Assembly: GCF_003627075.1 (NCBI RefSeq)
Contig: NZ_CP032630.1
Span: 186,001 to 250,000, forward strand
Source of the DNA: Protaetiibacter intestinalis
Lineage (GTDB): Bacteria; Actinomycetota; Actinomycetes; Actinomycetales; Microbacteriaceae
Reading direction: 5' to 3'
Length of the DNA: 64,000 nt
Each line of letters begins with the position of its first letter. The stretch's first letter is position 1. Under the pieces are notes generated by a model. That model ran no database searches. It saw only the letters and a program-made list of their open reading frames with translations, and had not been told where the DNA came from. This document shows, in pieces, positions 54,677 through 61,972 of this stretch. A program made the position numbers and the translations under genes.

Positions 54677-55813
54677 TCATCCGTCGGCGACGAACGCCTC
54701 GAAGCGGGCGATCTGGTCGGTGTAGTCGCTCGGGTACAGATGCCCGTAGATGCCGTCGGTCGTGCTGACGTTCGCGTGGCCCATCCAGCGGCTGACCTCA
54801 TACGGTTTGAAACCCGCGGCGAGCATGAGGCTCGCGTAGGTATGCCGGAGGTCGTGCATGCGCATATGGCCGACGATCTTGAGCCGCTGCGCTGCCGGGA
54901 CGAGGTAGTACTGCCGCACTCCGCCGACGTCTATTGGACGGGTCCAGTCGAGGCGGCGTGAGCCGTTCGCCCGCCCCGGCCAGAACAGGGCGTCGGGGTC
55001 GCCGCTGTTCGGGTTTGAGAGGAGGACCGTCCGCAGCTCTGTCACGAGAGCTCGGTTCAGGAGCGGCACCTGCCGTGTGCTCCGAGCGGACTTCGGTGTG
55101 CCGACTACCCATTCCCTGCCGAGGCGCTTGACGGTCTGACGAACCTCGATGTGACCAGCAGCGAGGTTCACGTCCCGTACCCTCAGCCCGGCGATCTCTG
55201 CGGCGCGGAGGCCGGTGTAGGCGGCGAAGCGGATGAGAGTGCCGAGCGGCTTGGTCTTATCCAGCTCTGCGGCGATCGTCTCGACCTGAGCCGCAGTGAG
55301 GAACACCGGCGCGAAGTCCTCACGGACGGTGACCTTCGGGAGCTCGACAGCCTCGCAGGGGTTGTGGGCGATGAGCCGGTGGCGGAGGGCGTAGCGGAAC
55401 AGCTTGTTCAGCGCCACGTAGTAGTTGTGGACGGTGTTCGGGGCGAGCCCGGCCTTCACCAGGTCGGCGATCCACTTCTCGATCTCCTGAGAGCCGACTC
55501 CGGCGATGCGCTTGGCGCCGAACCGCGGTGCGATCTGGGCAGCGTAGAGCGTCCGGTAGCCCGCGAGCGTGCCCGGCTTCAACCGCTGTGCGCTCGCGGC
55601 GAGGGACGCCTCGATGACCTGCGCGACGGTCTGGCCCCTGCTGATGAGCGGTTCCGTCGAACGGCCTTCGGCTTTCTCGAGCTCAACACGGGCAGCGAAC
55701 TTCTCGGCCTCCTTCCGCAACCGGAAGGTACGCATCTTCTTGACGTCCGCGTCACGCCAGTGGACCTCGAAGGCGGTTCCCTTCTTGCGTCCGACCTCGG
55801 TGATGTGCGCCAT
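54677..55813 (-). CDS. int: Tyrosine recombinase / integrase
   Basis: A 378-residue site-specific recombinase: N-terminal arm-binding AP2-like region (GTAFEVHWRD...RLRKEAEKFA), core-binding domain (about 60-160), and catalytic domain with R203 (TGLRAAE), H320xxR323 (HDLRHTY), H346 (MGHANVS) and Tyr356 (GIYGHLY). All catalytic residues are present, so it may be active. It should act at the tRNA-Gly anticodon-loop core. Its ATG overlaps the stop of the gene upstream (TGATG). Confidence 0.95.
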   Translation of the reverse strand: MAHITEVGRKKGTAFEVHWRDADVKKMRTFRLRKEAEKFAARVELEKAEGRSTEPLISRGQTVAQVIEASLAASAQRLKPGTLAGYRTLYAAQIAPRFGAKRIAGVGSQEIEKWIADLVKAGLAPNTVHNYYVALNKLFRYALRHRLIAHNPCEAVELPKVTVREDFAPVFLTAAQVETIAAELDKTKPLGTLIRFAAYTGLRAAEIAGLRVRDVNLAAGHIEVRQTVKRLGREWVVGTPKSARSTRQVPLLNRALVTELRTVLLSNPNSGDPDALFWPGRANGSRRLDWTRPIDVGGVRQYYLVPAAQRLKIVGHMRMHDLRHTYASLMLAAGFKPYEVSRWMGHANVSTTDGIYGHLYPSDYTDQIARFEAFVADG

Positions 55814-56247
55814 CAGCAGTCCTTCCCTTCGAAGATCGAGAGGAATCGAACCCTGCCTAATCCGAGTTTCGCTACTCGTCTCCGAGAATCCGACGTAGGG
55901 CCATCGAAAGGGCCGGGGATGGGCACGGCCACCAGAAGGCCGCCGTTCGCCACGCTATGGGCCGAATAGCCCCAATCCCGCTCAGACGACACGAACGGCG
56001 ACTCGTAAAGGCCGAGGATTGAATCGACTAGTCCGGGAAATACCTCCACGAGCACCTGCCGGGGAGGCGCACCTCCGGGCGGGACGGCGACCCGAGAGCC
56101 CAGCACTGTCAGGGGGCGGTGAGGGCGGCGGGGACGGCGATGCCCGCACTCGCACACGGGCACCCAGGTGCGCCGCCCCGACCTCCCCCGCCGCCCTCCT
56201 CCGCGCTTGGCCTGCACGACGACCGCCCCGCGCCGCCCGCCGCTCAC
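55813..56247 (-). CDS. Possible small Arg-rich protein upstream of the integrase
   Basis: A 144-codon frame whose GTG overlaps the previous gene's stop (GTGA) and whose stop overlaps the integrase ATG (TGATG), suggesting a coupled chain. The N-terminal half is extremely Arg/Gly/Pro-rich with a CECGHRRPRR cluster, and codon use is odd, so I am unsure it is real. If real, a DNA-binding or recombination-direction role is conceivable from position only. Confidence 0.4.
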   Translation of the reverse strand: MSGGRRGAVVVQAKRGGGRRGRSGRRTWVPVCECGHRRPRRPHRPLTVLGSRVAVPPGGAPPRQVLVEVFPGLVDSILGLYESPFVSSERDWGYSAHSVANGGLLVAVPIPGPFDGPTSDSRRRVAKLGLGRVRFLSIFEGKDC

Positions 56248-56579
56248 AAGCGTGACGCCTTCCGATAGGCGGTGCCGTCGGTGTCGCCGCTGCGGGCGGC
56301 CTTCGACTCCAACTCACCGCTCGCCACCATCTCGCCGAGCACATCGTCCAGGACGTCGCGCTGCGCGGATGAGAGCTTCCGGGCGATGTAGCTGCGGCTG
56401 ATCCACTCCGGCCCGACGACCCCGCGGAGTCGCATGCGGCAGCTCGCCCGCCGTTCCTCGTCGGCAGCCTCGGAACGGACGATCTGGGCTAACTTCTCGA
56501 CCAGCGGGTGCTGGGTGATGGTCGAAAAACCGTAGGTGATCTCCGCCGGGTCGACGGGCTGCTGCGTGTGCTTGGGCAC
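56244..56579 (-). CDS. Hypothetical element protein
   Basis: A 111-residue soluble protein with helical content, including LVEKLAQIVRSEAADEERRA and YIARKLSSAQRDVLDDVLGEMVASGELESKAARSGDTDGTAYRKA, which looks like a winged-helix-type region. I choose GTG 56579, because AAAGGAG lies eight bases before it; an ATG ten codons upstream has no site. It is second in the chain leading to the integrase. Control of excision or integrase expression is possible. Confidence 0.65.
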   Translation of the reverse strand: MPKHTQQPVDPAEITYGFSTITQHPLVEKLAQIVRSEAADEERRASCRMRLRGVVGPEWISRSYIARKLSSAQRDVLDDVLGEMVASGELESKAARSGDTDGTAYRKASRL

Positions 56580-56641
56580 GAGTGAGTCTCCTTTGTTTGC
56601 TACTTCCATGGGAAGCGGCAGGAGTTACTCGAACGCTGGCG

Positions 56642-56938
56642 CTAGGCAGCGACCCCGACCGCGGAGAGCGCAGCGGGGAGGTTCGGCGAGTTGGGAGATG
56701 CCGAAAGGAGAAGCAACGAAGGTTCGTCGCGCGGGATGACGTCAGCGGAATCAGCGACGACTGTCAGCATCGCCACCACCGCGCGCTCACGCCCGAGGCG
56801 ATCGACGGCTACGAGCGCGGCCTCGCGGAGCGCGTTCAACTTGCGAGCCCGTCGCGTCCGGGTGAACGCCACGCTCGCCCGCATGTCATCACCGGGCATG
56901 TGTTCCTTCGCCCGGACGCCGTACCGGATGATCTTCAT
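56642..56938 (-). CDS. Hypothetical element protein
   Basis: A 98-residue protein beginning MKIIRYGVRAKEHMPGDDMRAS, with a basic helical region (FTRTRRARKLNALREAALVAVDRL). GAAGGAGGTG before the ATG is the strongest ribosome site in the element. It is first in the minus-strand chain to the integrase. Size and basic helix would fit a small regulator, but there is no family match that I can see. Confidence 0.65.
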   Translation of the reverse strand: MKIIRYGVRAKEHMPGDDMRASVAFTRTRRARKLNALREAALVAVDRLGRERAVVAMLTVVADSADVIPRDEPSLLLLSASPNSPNLPAALSAVGVAA

Positions 56939-57032
56939 GGCTGTTCACCTCCTTCCGCGGAAGACTCCATGAGAGCACAAGCCGCGACTGCACGTCCACG
57001 TTGTGGCGGGAACTGGTAGAAATTGGTGCCCG

Positions 57033-57235
57033 TCAGGCGTTGGCGAGGGCTGCCGCGTGACGGATCGCGGTGGAGAACTGCGCGCGCCGACCATCACGCA
57101 CCAGCCCCTGTGCCGATGGGTGATGGGTCTCGACCACGACGGGGCCGGGGCCGTCGATCAGCCCTGATGTGTACCTGCGCCACCCGCGTCGCGCGTAGTC
57201 ACCGCAGAGCACAATGACCATGACCTCCGGCAGCA
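57033..57235 (-). pseudogene. C-terminal remnant of a uracil-DNA-glycosylase-like gene
   Basis: The minus strand ends in VIVLCGDYARRGWRRY then a short gap and VVVETHHPSAQGL, followed by AIRHAAALANA and a stop. The G-x-x-A and H-P-S-x motifs in this order resemble the C-terminus of UDG-superfamily proteins. Upstream of about 57220 the frame loses all resemblance. I call it a truncated fragment with modest certainty. Confidence 0.45.
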
Positions 57236-57323
57236 GATCGAGAGCGGCCAGCGCAACGTCACCCTCGACAACATCCACCGGCTCGCAGCCGCGCTCGGTG
57301 TCTCGGCACGCGAACTGTTCTGA
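57219..57323 (+). pseudogene. C-terminal remnant of an XRE-type HTH regulator
   Basis: In one plus frame the sequence encodes DLRQQIESGQRNVTLDN then IHRLAAALGVSARELF and a stop. This is the second half of a Cro/CI-type HTH (end of recognition helix through helix 5). The first two helices are missing: a stop and unrelated sequence lie upstream. It abuts the opposing glycosylase-like fragment, so a deletion or insertion joined the two. Confidence 0.7.
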
Positions 57324-57540
57324 GCGCTCTCGCGAGCCGGTCGCGCTCAGGCAAGAAACTGGCAGCGCCGAGTCGCGGCAACCGGGCGGGAACCGGTCCA
57401 CCCGGTCGCACCGCCTGGTTCTACGACGCTCCGATTCGCACCACCCGCCACTCACACGTTGGCCGGACTCACCCATAAAATCGGCGCATCACGGCTGACG
57501 CCGGTAGCAGTCGGATTCACTCAGCGCGGCCCACTGGAAG

Positions 57541-57583
57541 GTCTTCCAAACTGATTACGCGGGTTCGATTCCCGTCATCCCCT
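57541..57583 (+). pseudogene. 3' half of the host tRNA-Gly(TCC) gene (attR)
   Basis: The core GTCTTCCAAAC is followed by the 3' anticodon stem, variable loop, T-arm GCGGG-TTCGATT-CCCGT, and acceptor strand CATCCCC with discriminator T. CATCCCC pairs with the GGGGATG of the left half, not with the GGGGCGG of the element tRNA. This proves the left and right pieces are the two halves of one gene. Confidence 0.9.
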
Positions 57584-57652
57584 CTTCCGAGATTTGCTCG
57601 ATCGAACCAATCCCCTCCACTAGGCTCGCGCCAGACCGAGGGGAGTCGACCC

Positions 57653-58105
57653 ATGACCTTCATCCGCGTGATGTCGGGGATCGCCGTCGCGGCGGCCGCG
57701 GTGACGCTCGCGGGCTGCACATCGGCTCCCGCGACCACCGACGACGAGGCGGCGCAGGCGTCAGCCCCCAGCGACGAGCAGATGTGCTGGCAGTACGCCG
57801 ACACCCAGACGCTCATCTGGAACATGCAGCTCGCGAACGATGAGGGCCGACTGGTCGGCAACGAGTGGGATGGGATCGTGCGTCTCGCGATGCGCGAACT
57901 GGACTACATCCCGGTGGATGCGTCGACCGACGTCGGGAAGGCGATCGCCGCCCTCCAGGATGAGATCCCCGACTCCCGCGGCGGTCAGATGGGGCAGGAT
58001 CCGGAGCTCGACAGCGACACCTGGGTCGACGGCAACGCGGCCATCAGCGCCGCCTGCCAGGCGGCGGTCGAGGAGTGGGGCACCGAGGGATGGGTCGGTG
58101 GCTGA
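57653..58105 (+). CDS. Hypothetical lipoprotein
   Basis: A 150-residue exported protein with a lipobox LAGC (lipidated Cys 22), a short Ala/Thr linker and a helical domain with two further cysteines (MCWQYADTQ and SAACQAAVEEWG), which may pair. GGGGAG precedes the ATG. No family is recognised. It is the first host gene after the element. Confidence 0.8.
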   Translation: MTFIRVMSGIAVAAAAVTLAGCTSAPATTDDEAAQASAPSDEQMCWQYADTQTLIWNMQLANDEGRLVGNEWDGIVRLAMRELDYIPVDASTDVGKAIAALQDEIPDSRGGQMGQDPELDSDTWVDGNAAISAACQAAVEEWGTEGWVGG

Positions 58106-58128
58106 CCGTGTGGGCGAAGGCCTGATCG

Positions 58129-58944
58129 TCAGCCGGCCGTACCGGTGACGCGGATGCGGCCCTCGGTGGGGATGTCGACGATGAGCCTCGAGGGGTGGCC
58201 CGTCTCGGCGCCCTGATCGATCGTGATCGTGGCGGGGACGGCGAGGTCGCTGCGTGCGCGCAGCACCGAGCCGAGACCCGCGGCAGCCGAGCCGGTGGCC
58301 GGATCCTCGCGGATGCCGCCGCGCGGGAACGGGTTGCGGGAGACGAAGGCGGTCGGCGCGAGGCGGTGCACGACCGGCACCGTGCCGTCCCAGCCCTCGC
58401 GGTCCTGCAGGGCGAGCACGGCATCCGCGTCGTGGTCGAGCCGGTCGAGCACCCCGGGGAGCACGAACACGACCGGATGCGGGTTGGCGCCCGTCACGAA
58501 CGCGGGCGCCAGCTCCGGGTCGAGGTCGGCGTGGTCGAGGCGCAGGGCGGCGAGCAGTTCGTCGAGCAGCGGCTCGGCGAGCGCCGCGACCCGCTCGTCG
58601 ACCGCGATGAGGGTGGCCCGCTCGGCCGTCGCCTCCACCGGCACCTCGCCCACCGGCGTCGCGAGCCGCACGACCGGGGCGGCGCCCCGCCGCGCGAGCG
58701 CGACCGCGGAGGCGATCGTCGCGTGCCCGCAGAAGCCGATCTCGGCACGCGGGCTGAAGTAGCGGATGGTCGCCGCATCCGGCGTGATCGCCGTCAGGAA
58801 CGCGGTCTCGCTGTAGCCGAGCTCCGCGGCGATCGCGAGCATCCCCGCCTCGTCGAGGCTCTCGGCATCGAGCACGACGCCCGCCGGGTTGCCGGATGCC
58901 GGGTCGTCGCCGATCGTGAAGGCACGCAAGCGCAGGATCTCCAT
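58129..58944 (-). CDS. PhzF family isomerase
   Basis: A 271-residue protein with the PhzF/diaminopimelate-epimerase-like double fold. SGNPAGVVLDAESL is near 18-31 and the catalytic Glu46 lies in GYSETAFL; GFCGHATIASA and DPATGSAAAGLG are the other conserved blocks. Most non-phenazine PhzF homologues have unknown isomerase activity, and no phenazine genes are present here. Confidence 0.92.
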   Translation of the reverse strand: MEILRLRAFTIGDDPASGNPAGVVLDAESLDEAGMLAIAAELGYSETAFLTAITPDAATIRYFSPRAEIGFCGHATIASAVALARRGAAPVVRLATPVGEVPVEATAERATLIAVDERVAALAEPLLDELLAALRLDHADLDPELAPAFVTGANPHPVVFVLPGVLDRLDHDADAVLALQDREGWDGTVPVVHRLAPTAFVSRNPFPRGGIREDPATGSAAAGLGSVLRARSDLAVPATITIDQGAETGHPSRLIVDIPTEGRIRVTGTAG

Positions 58945-59123
58945 CGGCCCAGCCTCGCCCGCGCAGCGCCCCGGCCGCGCGGTCCGATCGGCACCCCGCG
59001 GCCCGCACCCCCTTGCTCCGCCCCGCGCAGCGCCTCGCCGCCGCGTGCCGCTGCTCCCCGGAGCTGCGCGAGGTCATGCACGACCCGGCGAGGCGAGCAC
59101 CCGACACCTGCCAGGATCGCCGT

Positions 59124-59537
59124 ATGCAGATCCTGCGCGCGTCGGTGATCGTGGCGATCGCACTCGCAGCGTCGACGCTGACCGCGTGCGGCGCGCTGCT
59201 GCCGCCCTCGGAGGATGACATCGCCGGCAGCTACTCCGCCGCCGGGGCGACGGTCGTGATGGACGCCGACGGCAGCTGCGAGGTGAGCGGCTTCCCCGCA
59301 TCCGTCGATGTCGGGCCCGACGGTGAGCCCGTGTTCGGGACGGAACTCATCGACGGGTCGTGCACGTGGGAACTCGGGGAGCTGCTTTACAGCGGCGCCT
59401 GGGAGCTCCAGGTGGTGACGACCGACGCGGTCGGCGATGACCTGCAGCTCCAGTGGCTGCACCCGTTCGGCGAAGACGGATGCCTCGTGCGCACGCTGGG
59501 CGACCCCGACGGGGGTGAGTACTGGCGCCTGTGCTGA
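59124..59537 (+). CDS. Hypothetical lipoprotein
   Basis: A 137-residue exported protein. I choose ATG 59124 because it starts a clean signal peptide (MQILRASVIVAIALAAS) that ends in the lipobox LTAC, Cys 22; an earlier in-frame start adds sequence that spoils it. The mature part is beta-rich (DIAGSYSAAGATVVMDADGSCE...) with a C-terminal YWRLC, so a disulfide is likely. Function unknown. Confidence 0.8.
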   Translation: MQILRASVIVAIALAASTLTACGALLPPSEDDIAGSYSAAGATVVMDADGSCEVSGFPASVDVGPDGEPVFGTELIDGSCTWELGELLYSGAWELQVVTTDAVGDDLQLQWLHPFGEDGCLVRTLGDPDGGEYWRLC

Positions 59538-59778
59538 GGCTCCCGGACTATTCCGCGCGACCGAGGATGTCGCGGATCGTCGCCTCATACCCGGCGCGAT
59601 CGAACGTCACCGTGACCGGCGTCTGGTCGCCTCCCGCGTGCGAAACAGGCGACGCGTGACTTCGACACCCTCGTACCGAGCTCGCACGGTTCCGAGTCTC
59701 GAGAGGGCATCCACGCCGGCACCCTGTTCCGGGCCGGCGGCACGTCTGCAGCCGCGCCGCCGGGGTTCTCTCGCCTGC
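59538..59778. other. Intergenic region without a clear gene
   Basis: About 240 bases between a plus-strand lipoprotein and the minus-strand Cys-rich peptide. One minus-strand frame ends TPVTVTFDRAGYEATIRDIL with a stop near 59550, which looks protein-like, but no start or ribosome site goes with it, so it may be a gene remnant. Confidence 0.4.
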
Positions 59779-59850
59779 TCAGCAGCAACCGGAGTCGCAC
59801 GAGCCAAGCACGGTCGGGTCGCACAGCGGCGACTCGCAGCATCCGTCCAT
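59779..59850 (-). CDS. 23-residue Cys-rich peptide divergent from arsR
   Basis: The minus strand reads a 23-codon frame with six cysteines at positions 4, 5, 10, 18, 22 and 23, i.e. CC...C...C...CC ends. GAAGGAGG lies seven bases before the ATG, a near-ideal ribosome site. It is divergent from the arsR-arsC pair, whose regulator also has a CC motif. A soft-metal or arsenite-binding role is inferred. I know of no named family; the peptide is too short for routine gene finders. Confidence 0.65.
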   Translation of the reverse strand: MDGCCESPLCDPTVLGSCDSGCC

Positions 59851-59903
59851 GGCTGCCTCCTTCCTCGTTCGGCGGGCGGGGATGCCGTCGAGGGTCTCGT
59901 TAA

Positions 59904-59944
59904 ACATCGATGCTTGTCAATATTTATGGATGTCGATGTATGCT
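59904..59944 (+). promoter_or_regulatory. arsR promoter and operator
   Basis: TTGTCA (59914-59919), a 19-base spacer and TATGCT (59939-59944) put the start site on the GTG at 59951. ACATCGA (59904-59910) and TCGATGT (59933-59939) are inverted repeats flanking the -35 and touching the -10, where ArsR would bind. This AT-richer stretch stands out from its surroundings. Confidence 0.6.
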
Positions 59945-59950
59945 GGACGC

Positions 59951-60301
59951 GTGATCCCCGTCGCGACCATCCAGGGCGAGGCATGCTGCGCGCCGCTCGC
60001 CGAGGCGCCGCTCAGCGCCGACGACGCCGAAGCGCTCGCCCGCTCACTCAAGGCCCTCGCCGACCCCGCGCGGCTGCGCATCCTGTCGCTCGTCGCCGCG
60101 TCGGCGGGCGGCGAGCTGTGCGTCTGCGAGCTGCCCGCGCCGCTCGGCCTCAGCCAGCCCACCGTCTCGCACCACCTCAAGGTGCTCGTCGAGGCGGGCT
60201 TCCTCGAGCGCGAGAAGCGCGGCACCTGGGCGTGGTTCCGCCTCGTGCCGGGCTCGCTCGACGCGATCACCCGCCCCCTCGCGGAGCCCGTGCCCGCGTG
60301 A
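59951..60301 (+). CDS. arsR: ArsR-family arsenic/metal-responsive repressor
   Basis: A 116-residue winged-helix repressor. The HTH is LSQPTVSHHLKVLVEAGFLERE, with the inducer-site pair C57-V-C59 (ELCVCEL) in the alpha-3 position used for arsenite by classic ArsR, plus an N-terminal Cys12-Cys13. GTG 59951 is chosen because the predicted transcript starts on it (leaderless). Its stop overlaps the arsC start. Confidence 0.92.
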   Translation: MIPVATIQGEACCAPLAEAPLSADDAEALARSLKALADPARLRILSLVAASAGGELCVCELPAPLGLSQPTVSHHLKVLVEAGFLEREKRGTWAWFRLVPGSLDAITRPLAEPVPA

Positions 60302-60702
60302 CCGCGCCCACGGTCCTCTTCGTCTGCGTGCACAACGCCGGCCGCTCCCAGATGGCGGCGGGCTACCTGCGCGCCCTCGCGGGCGACCGCATCCGCGTGC
60401 TCTCGGCCGGCTCGGAGCCGGCGGATGCCGTGAACCGCATCGCCGTCGCCGCGATGGCCGAGGAGGGCATCGACATCGCGAGCGCCGAGCCCGAGCTGCT
60501 CGATCCGGATGCGGTGCGCGCCTCCGACGTGGTCATCACGATGGGCTGCGGCGACGCCTGCCCGGTGTTCCCCGGCATCCGCTACGAGGACTGGGCGCTC
60601 GACGACCCCGCCGGGCTGCCGCTCGAGCGCGTACGCCCCATCCGCGACGCGATCCGCGCCCGCGTCGAGGCGCTGCTCGCCGAGCTCGAGCCCGCACACT
60701 GA
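60298..60702 (+). CDS. arsC: Arsenate reductase, low-molecular-weight phosphatase type
   Basis: A 134-residue enzyme with the LMW-PTP P-loop CVHNAGRS (nucleophile Cys10, Arg16), the redox pair Cys84 and Cys88 in TMGCGDACP, and the EDWALDDPAG acid loop. This is the thioredoxin- or mycothiol-linked arsenate-reductase class of Gram-positives. GTG 60298 overlaps the arsR stop as GTGA. No arsenite efflux gene (arsB/acr3) is adjacent, so export must be encoded elsewhere. Confidence 0.92.
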   Translation: MTAPTVLFVCVHNAGRSQMAAGYLRALAGDRIRVLSAGSEPADAVNRIAVAAMAEEGIDIASAEPELLDPDAVRASDVVITMGCGDACPVFPGIRYEDWALDDPAGLPLERVRPIRDAIRARVEALLAELEPAH

Positions 60703-60851
60703 CAGCCGACTGCCAGGCACGCATCAGGCTCGCGGCATGTGCCCGTGGTTAGGCTCGATCAAGTCGACCGGCGACCCGCCCTTGGCTTTCATCCGGCTCT
60801 CGGGCTGCCCAGCGGACGGACCCCGTCATCTCCTCCTCCACTCCGGCGTTC

Positions 60852-61934
60852 GTGCCGGGGCGTCTGCGTCAGACGACCCCGCGCACCGCGAACGCGATCG
60901 ACCCCATCCGCACCTTCACCGCCGTGTCGCGCACCGTGAAGGAGACCGGGCTGCTGCGTCGCAGCCACGGCTTCTACCTCACGCTCGGCATCGCACTCGC
61001 GCTCGCGCTCGGCGGCGCCATCACCGGCTTCGTGCTGTTCGGCGCCAGCTGGTACCAGCTGCTCATCGCGGGCGGGCTCGGCATCGTGCTCACCCAGGCC
61101 GCGTTCCTCGGGCACGAGGCCTCGCACCGGCAGGTGCTGGCATCCGGGCCCGCCAACGACCGCCTCGGCCGCCTCATCGTGACCCTCGGCGTGGGCATGA
61201 GCTACCAGTGGTGGATGACGAAGCACACCCGCCACCACGCGAACCCCAACCGCGTGGGCCGTGACCCCGACATCGAGATCGACACGGTCGCGTTCACCGC
61301 GGAGTCCGCCGCCACCCAGCGCGGCCTGCTCGCCTGGATCACCCGCCGCCAGGGGTGTCTGTTCTACCCGCTGCTGCTGCTCGAGGGCCTCAACCTGCAC
61401 GCCCACTCGCTGCGCTCGCTCGTGCGGCGCGGCCGGGTCGAAGGCCGCTGGTTCGAGCTCGGGATGCTGGCGCTGCGCTGGACCGTCTACCTCGGCGCCC
61501 TGTTCTGGGTGCTACCGCTCGGGATGGCGTTCGCCTTCCTCGGCGTGCAGCTCGCGGTGTTCGGCTTCTACATGGGCAGCTCGTTCGCCGTGAACCACAC
61601 CGGGATGCCGATCATCCCGGCGGACGCGAAGCTCGACTTCTTCACGAAGCAGGTGCGCACCTCCCGCAACATCGCGGGCGGATGGTGGGCATCCGCCCTG
61701 CTCGGCGGGCTCAACTACCAGGTCGAGCACCACCTGTTCCCCAACATGGCTCGCCCGCACCTGGCCCGTGCCCGCGAGATCGTGCGGGAGTACTGCGCCA
61801 CCCACGAGATCCCCTACACGGAGATGAGCCTCGCCCGCGCCCACGCGGCCGTGGTGCGGCACATGCACGAGGTGGGCCGCGCGGCGGTCGACCCGTTCAC
61901 CTGCCCGCTCGTGGCGTCGTACCGGCGCGCCTGA
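60852..61934 (+). CDS. Membrane fatty-acid desaturase
   Basis: A 360-residue di-iron membrane desaturase with three His boxes: HEASH at 88-92, HTRHH at 125-129, and QVEHH with His 293-294. It has the usual two pairs of helices between boxes. It should introduce double bonds into acyl lipids of the membrane. The start is uncertain: GTG 60852 is listed, no good ribosome site is visible, and the frame remains open for about ten codons upstream. Confidence 0.93.
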   Translation: MPGRLRQTTPRTANAIDPIRTFTAVSRTVKETGLLRRSHGFYLTLGIALALALGGAITGFVLFGASWYQLLIAGGLGIVLTQAAFLGHEASHRQVLASGPANDRLGRLIVTLGVGMSYQWWMTKHTRHHANPNRVGRDPDIEIDTVAFTAESAATQRGLLAWITRRQGCLFYPLLLLEGLNLHAHSLRSLVRRGRVEGRWFELGMLALRWTVYLGALFWVLPLGMAFAFLGVQLAVFGFYMGSSFAVNHTGMPIIPADAKLDFFTKQVRTSRNIAGGWWASALLGGLNYQVEHHLFPNMARPHLARAREIVREYCATHEIPYTEMSLARAHAAVVRHMHEVGRAAVDPFTCPLVASYRRA

Positions 61935-61972
61935 CGCGCCCCGCTCGCGCCGCCCCCACCCGAGGAGACGCT

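Larger units (their letters stand above)
56939..57540. other. Right end of the element with gene remnants
   Basis: No intact gene is seen in these 600 bases. They contain two facing gene fragments (annotated separately) that abut near 57220, and a final ~215 bases leading to the right core with no clear frame. This looks like decay from earlier insertions or deletions. Confidence 0.55.
52566..57551. mobile_element. Integrative element inserted in tRNA-Gly(TCC)
   Basis: The element is bounded by direct copies of GTCTTCCAAAC (52566-52576 and 57541-57551), which is the anticodon-loop region of the target tRNA. It carries, from left: a full tRNA-Gly(TCC), a DUF262 gene, a HEPN nuclease gene, a convergent tyrosine integrase, three small genes upstream of the integrase, and gene remnants. 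GC content is visibly lower in its first half than in the host flanks. It has no recognisable replication, conjugation or capsid gene, so it is an integrase-type genomic islet. Confidence 0.88.

Noticed and set aside
57214..57498. A 94-codon plus frame beginning MTMTSGSRSRA
   Set aside because: Ser/Arg-biased and out of phase with the better-supported XRE fragment on the same bases.
52577..57540. A group I intron or split-tRNA arrangement interrupting tRNA-Gly
   Set aside because: The interruption is ~5 kb, carries a tyrosine integrase, has an 11-bp direct duplication at its ends, and shows no intron core; an integrative element explains it better.
59550..59680. Minus-strand frame ending TPVTVTFDRAGYEATIRDIL
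   Set aside because: Looks protein-like at the end but has no start codon or ribosome site and is short; at best a remnant.
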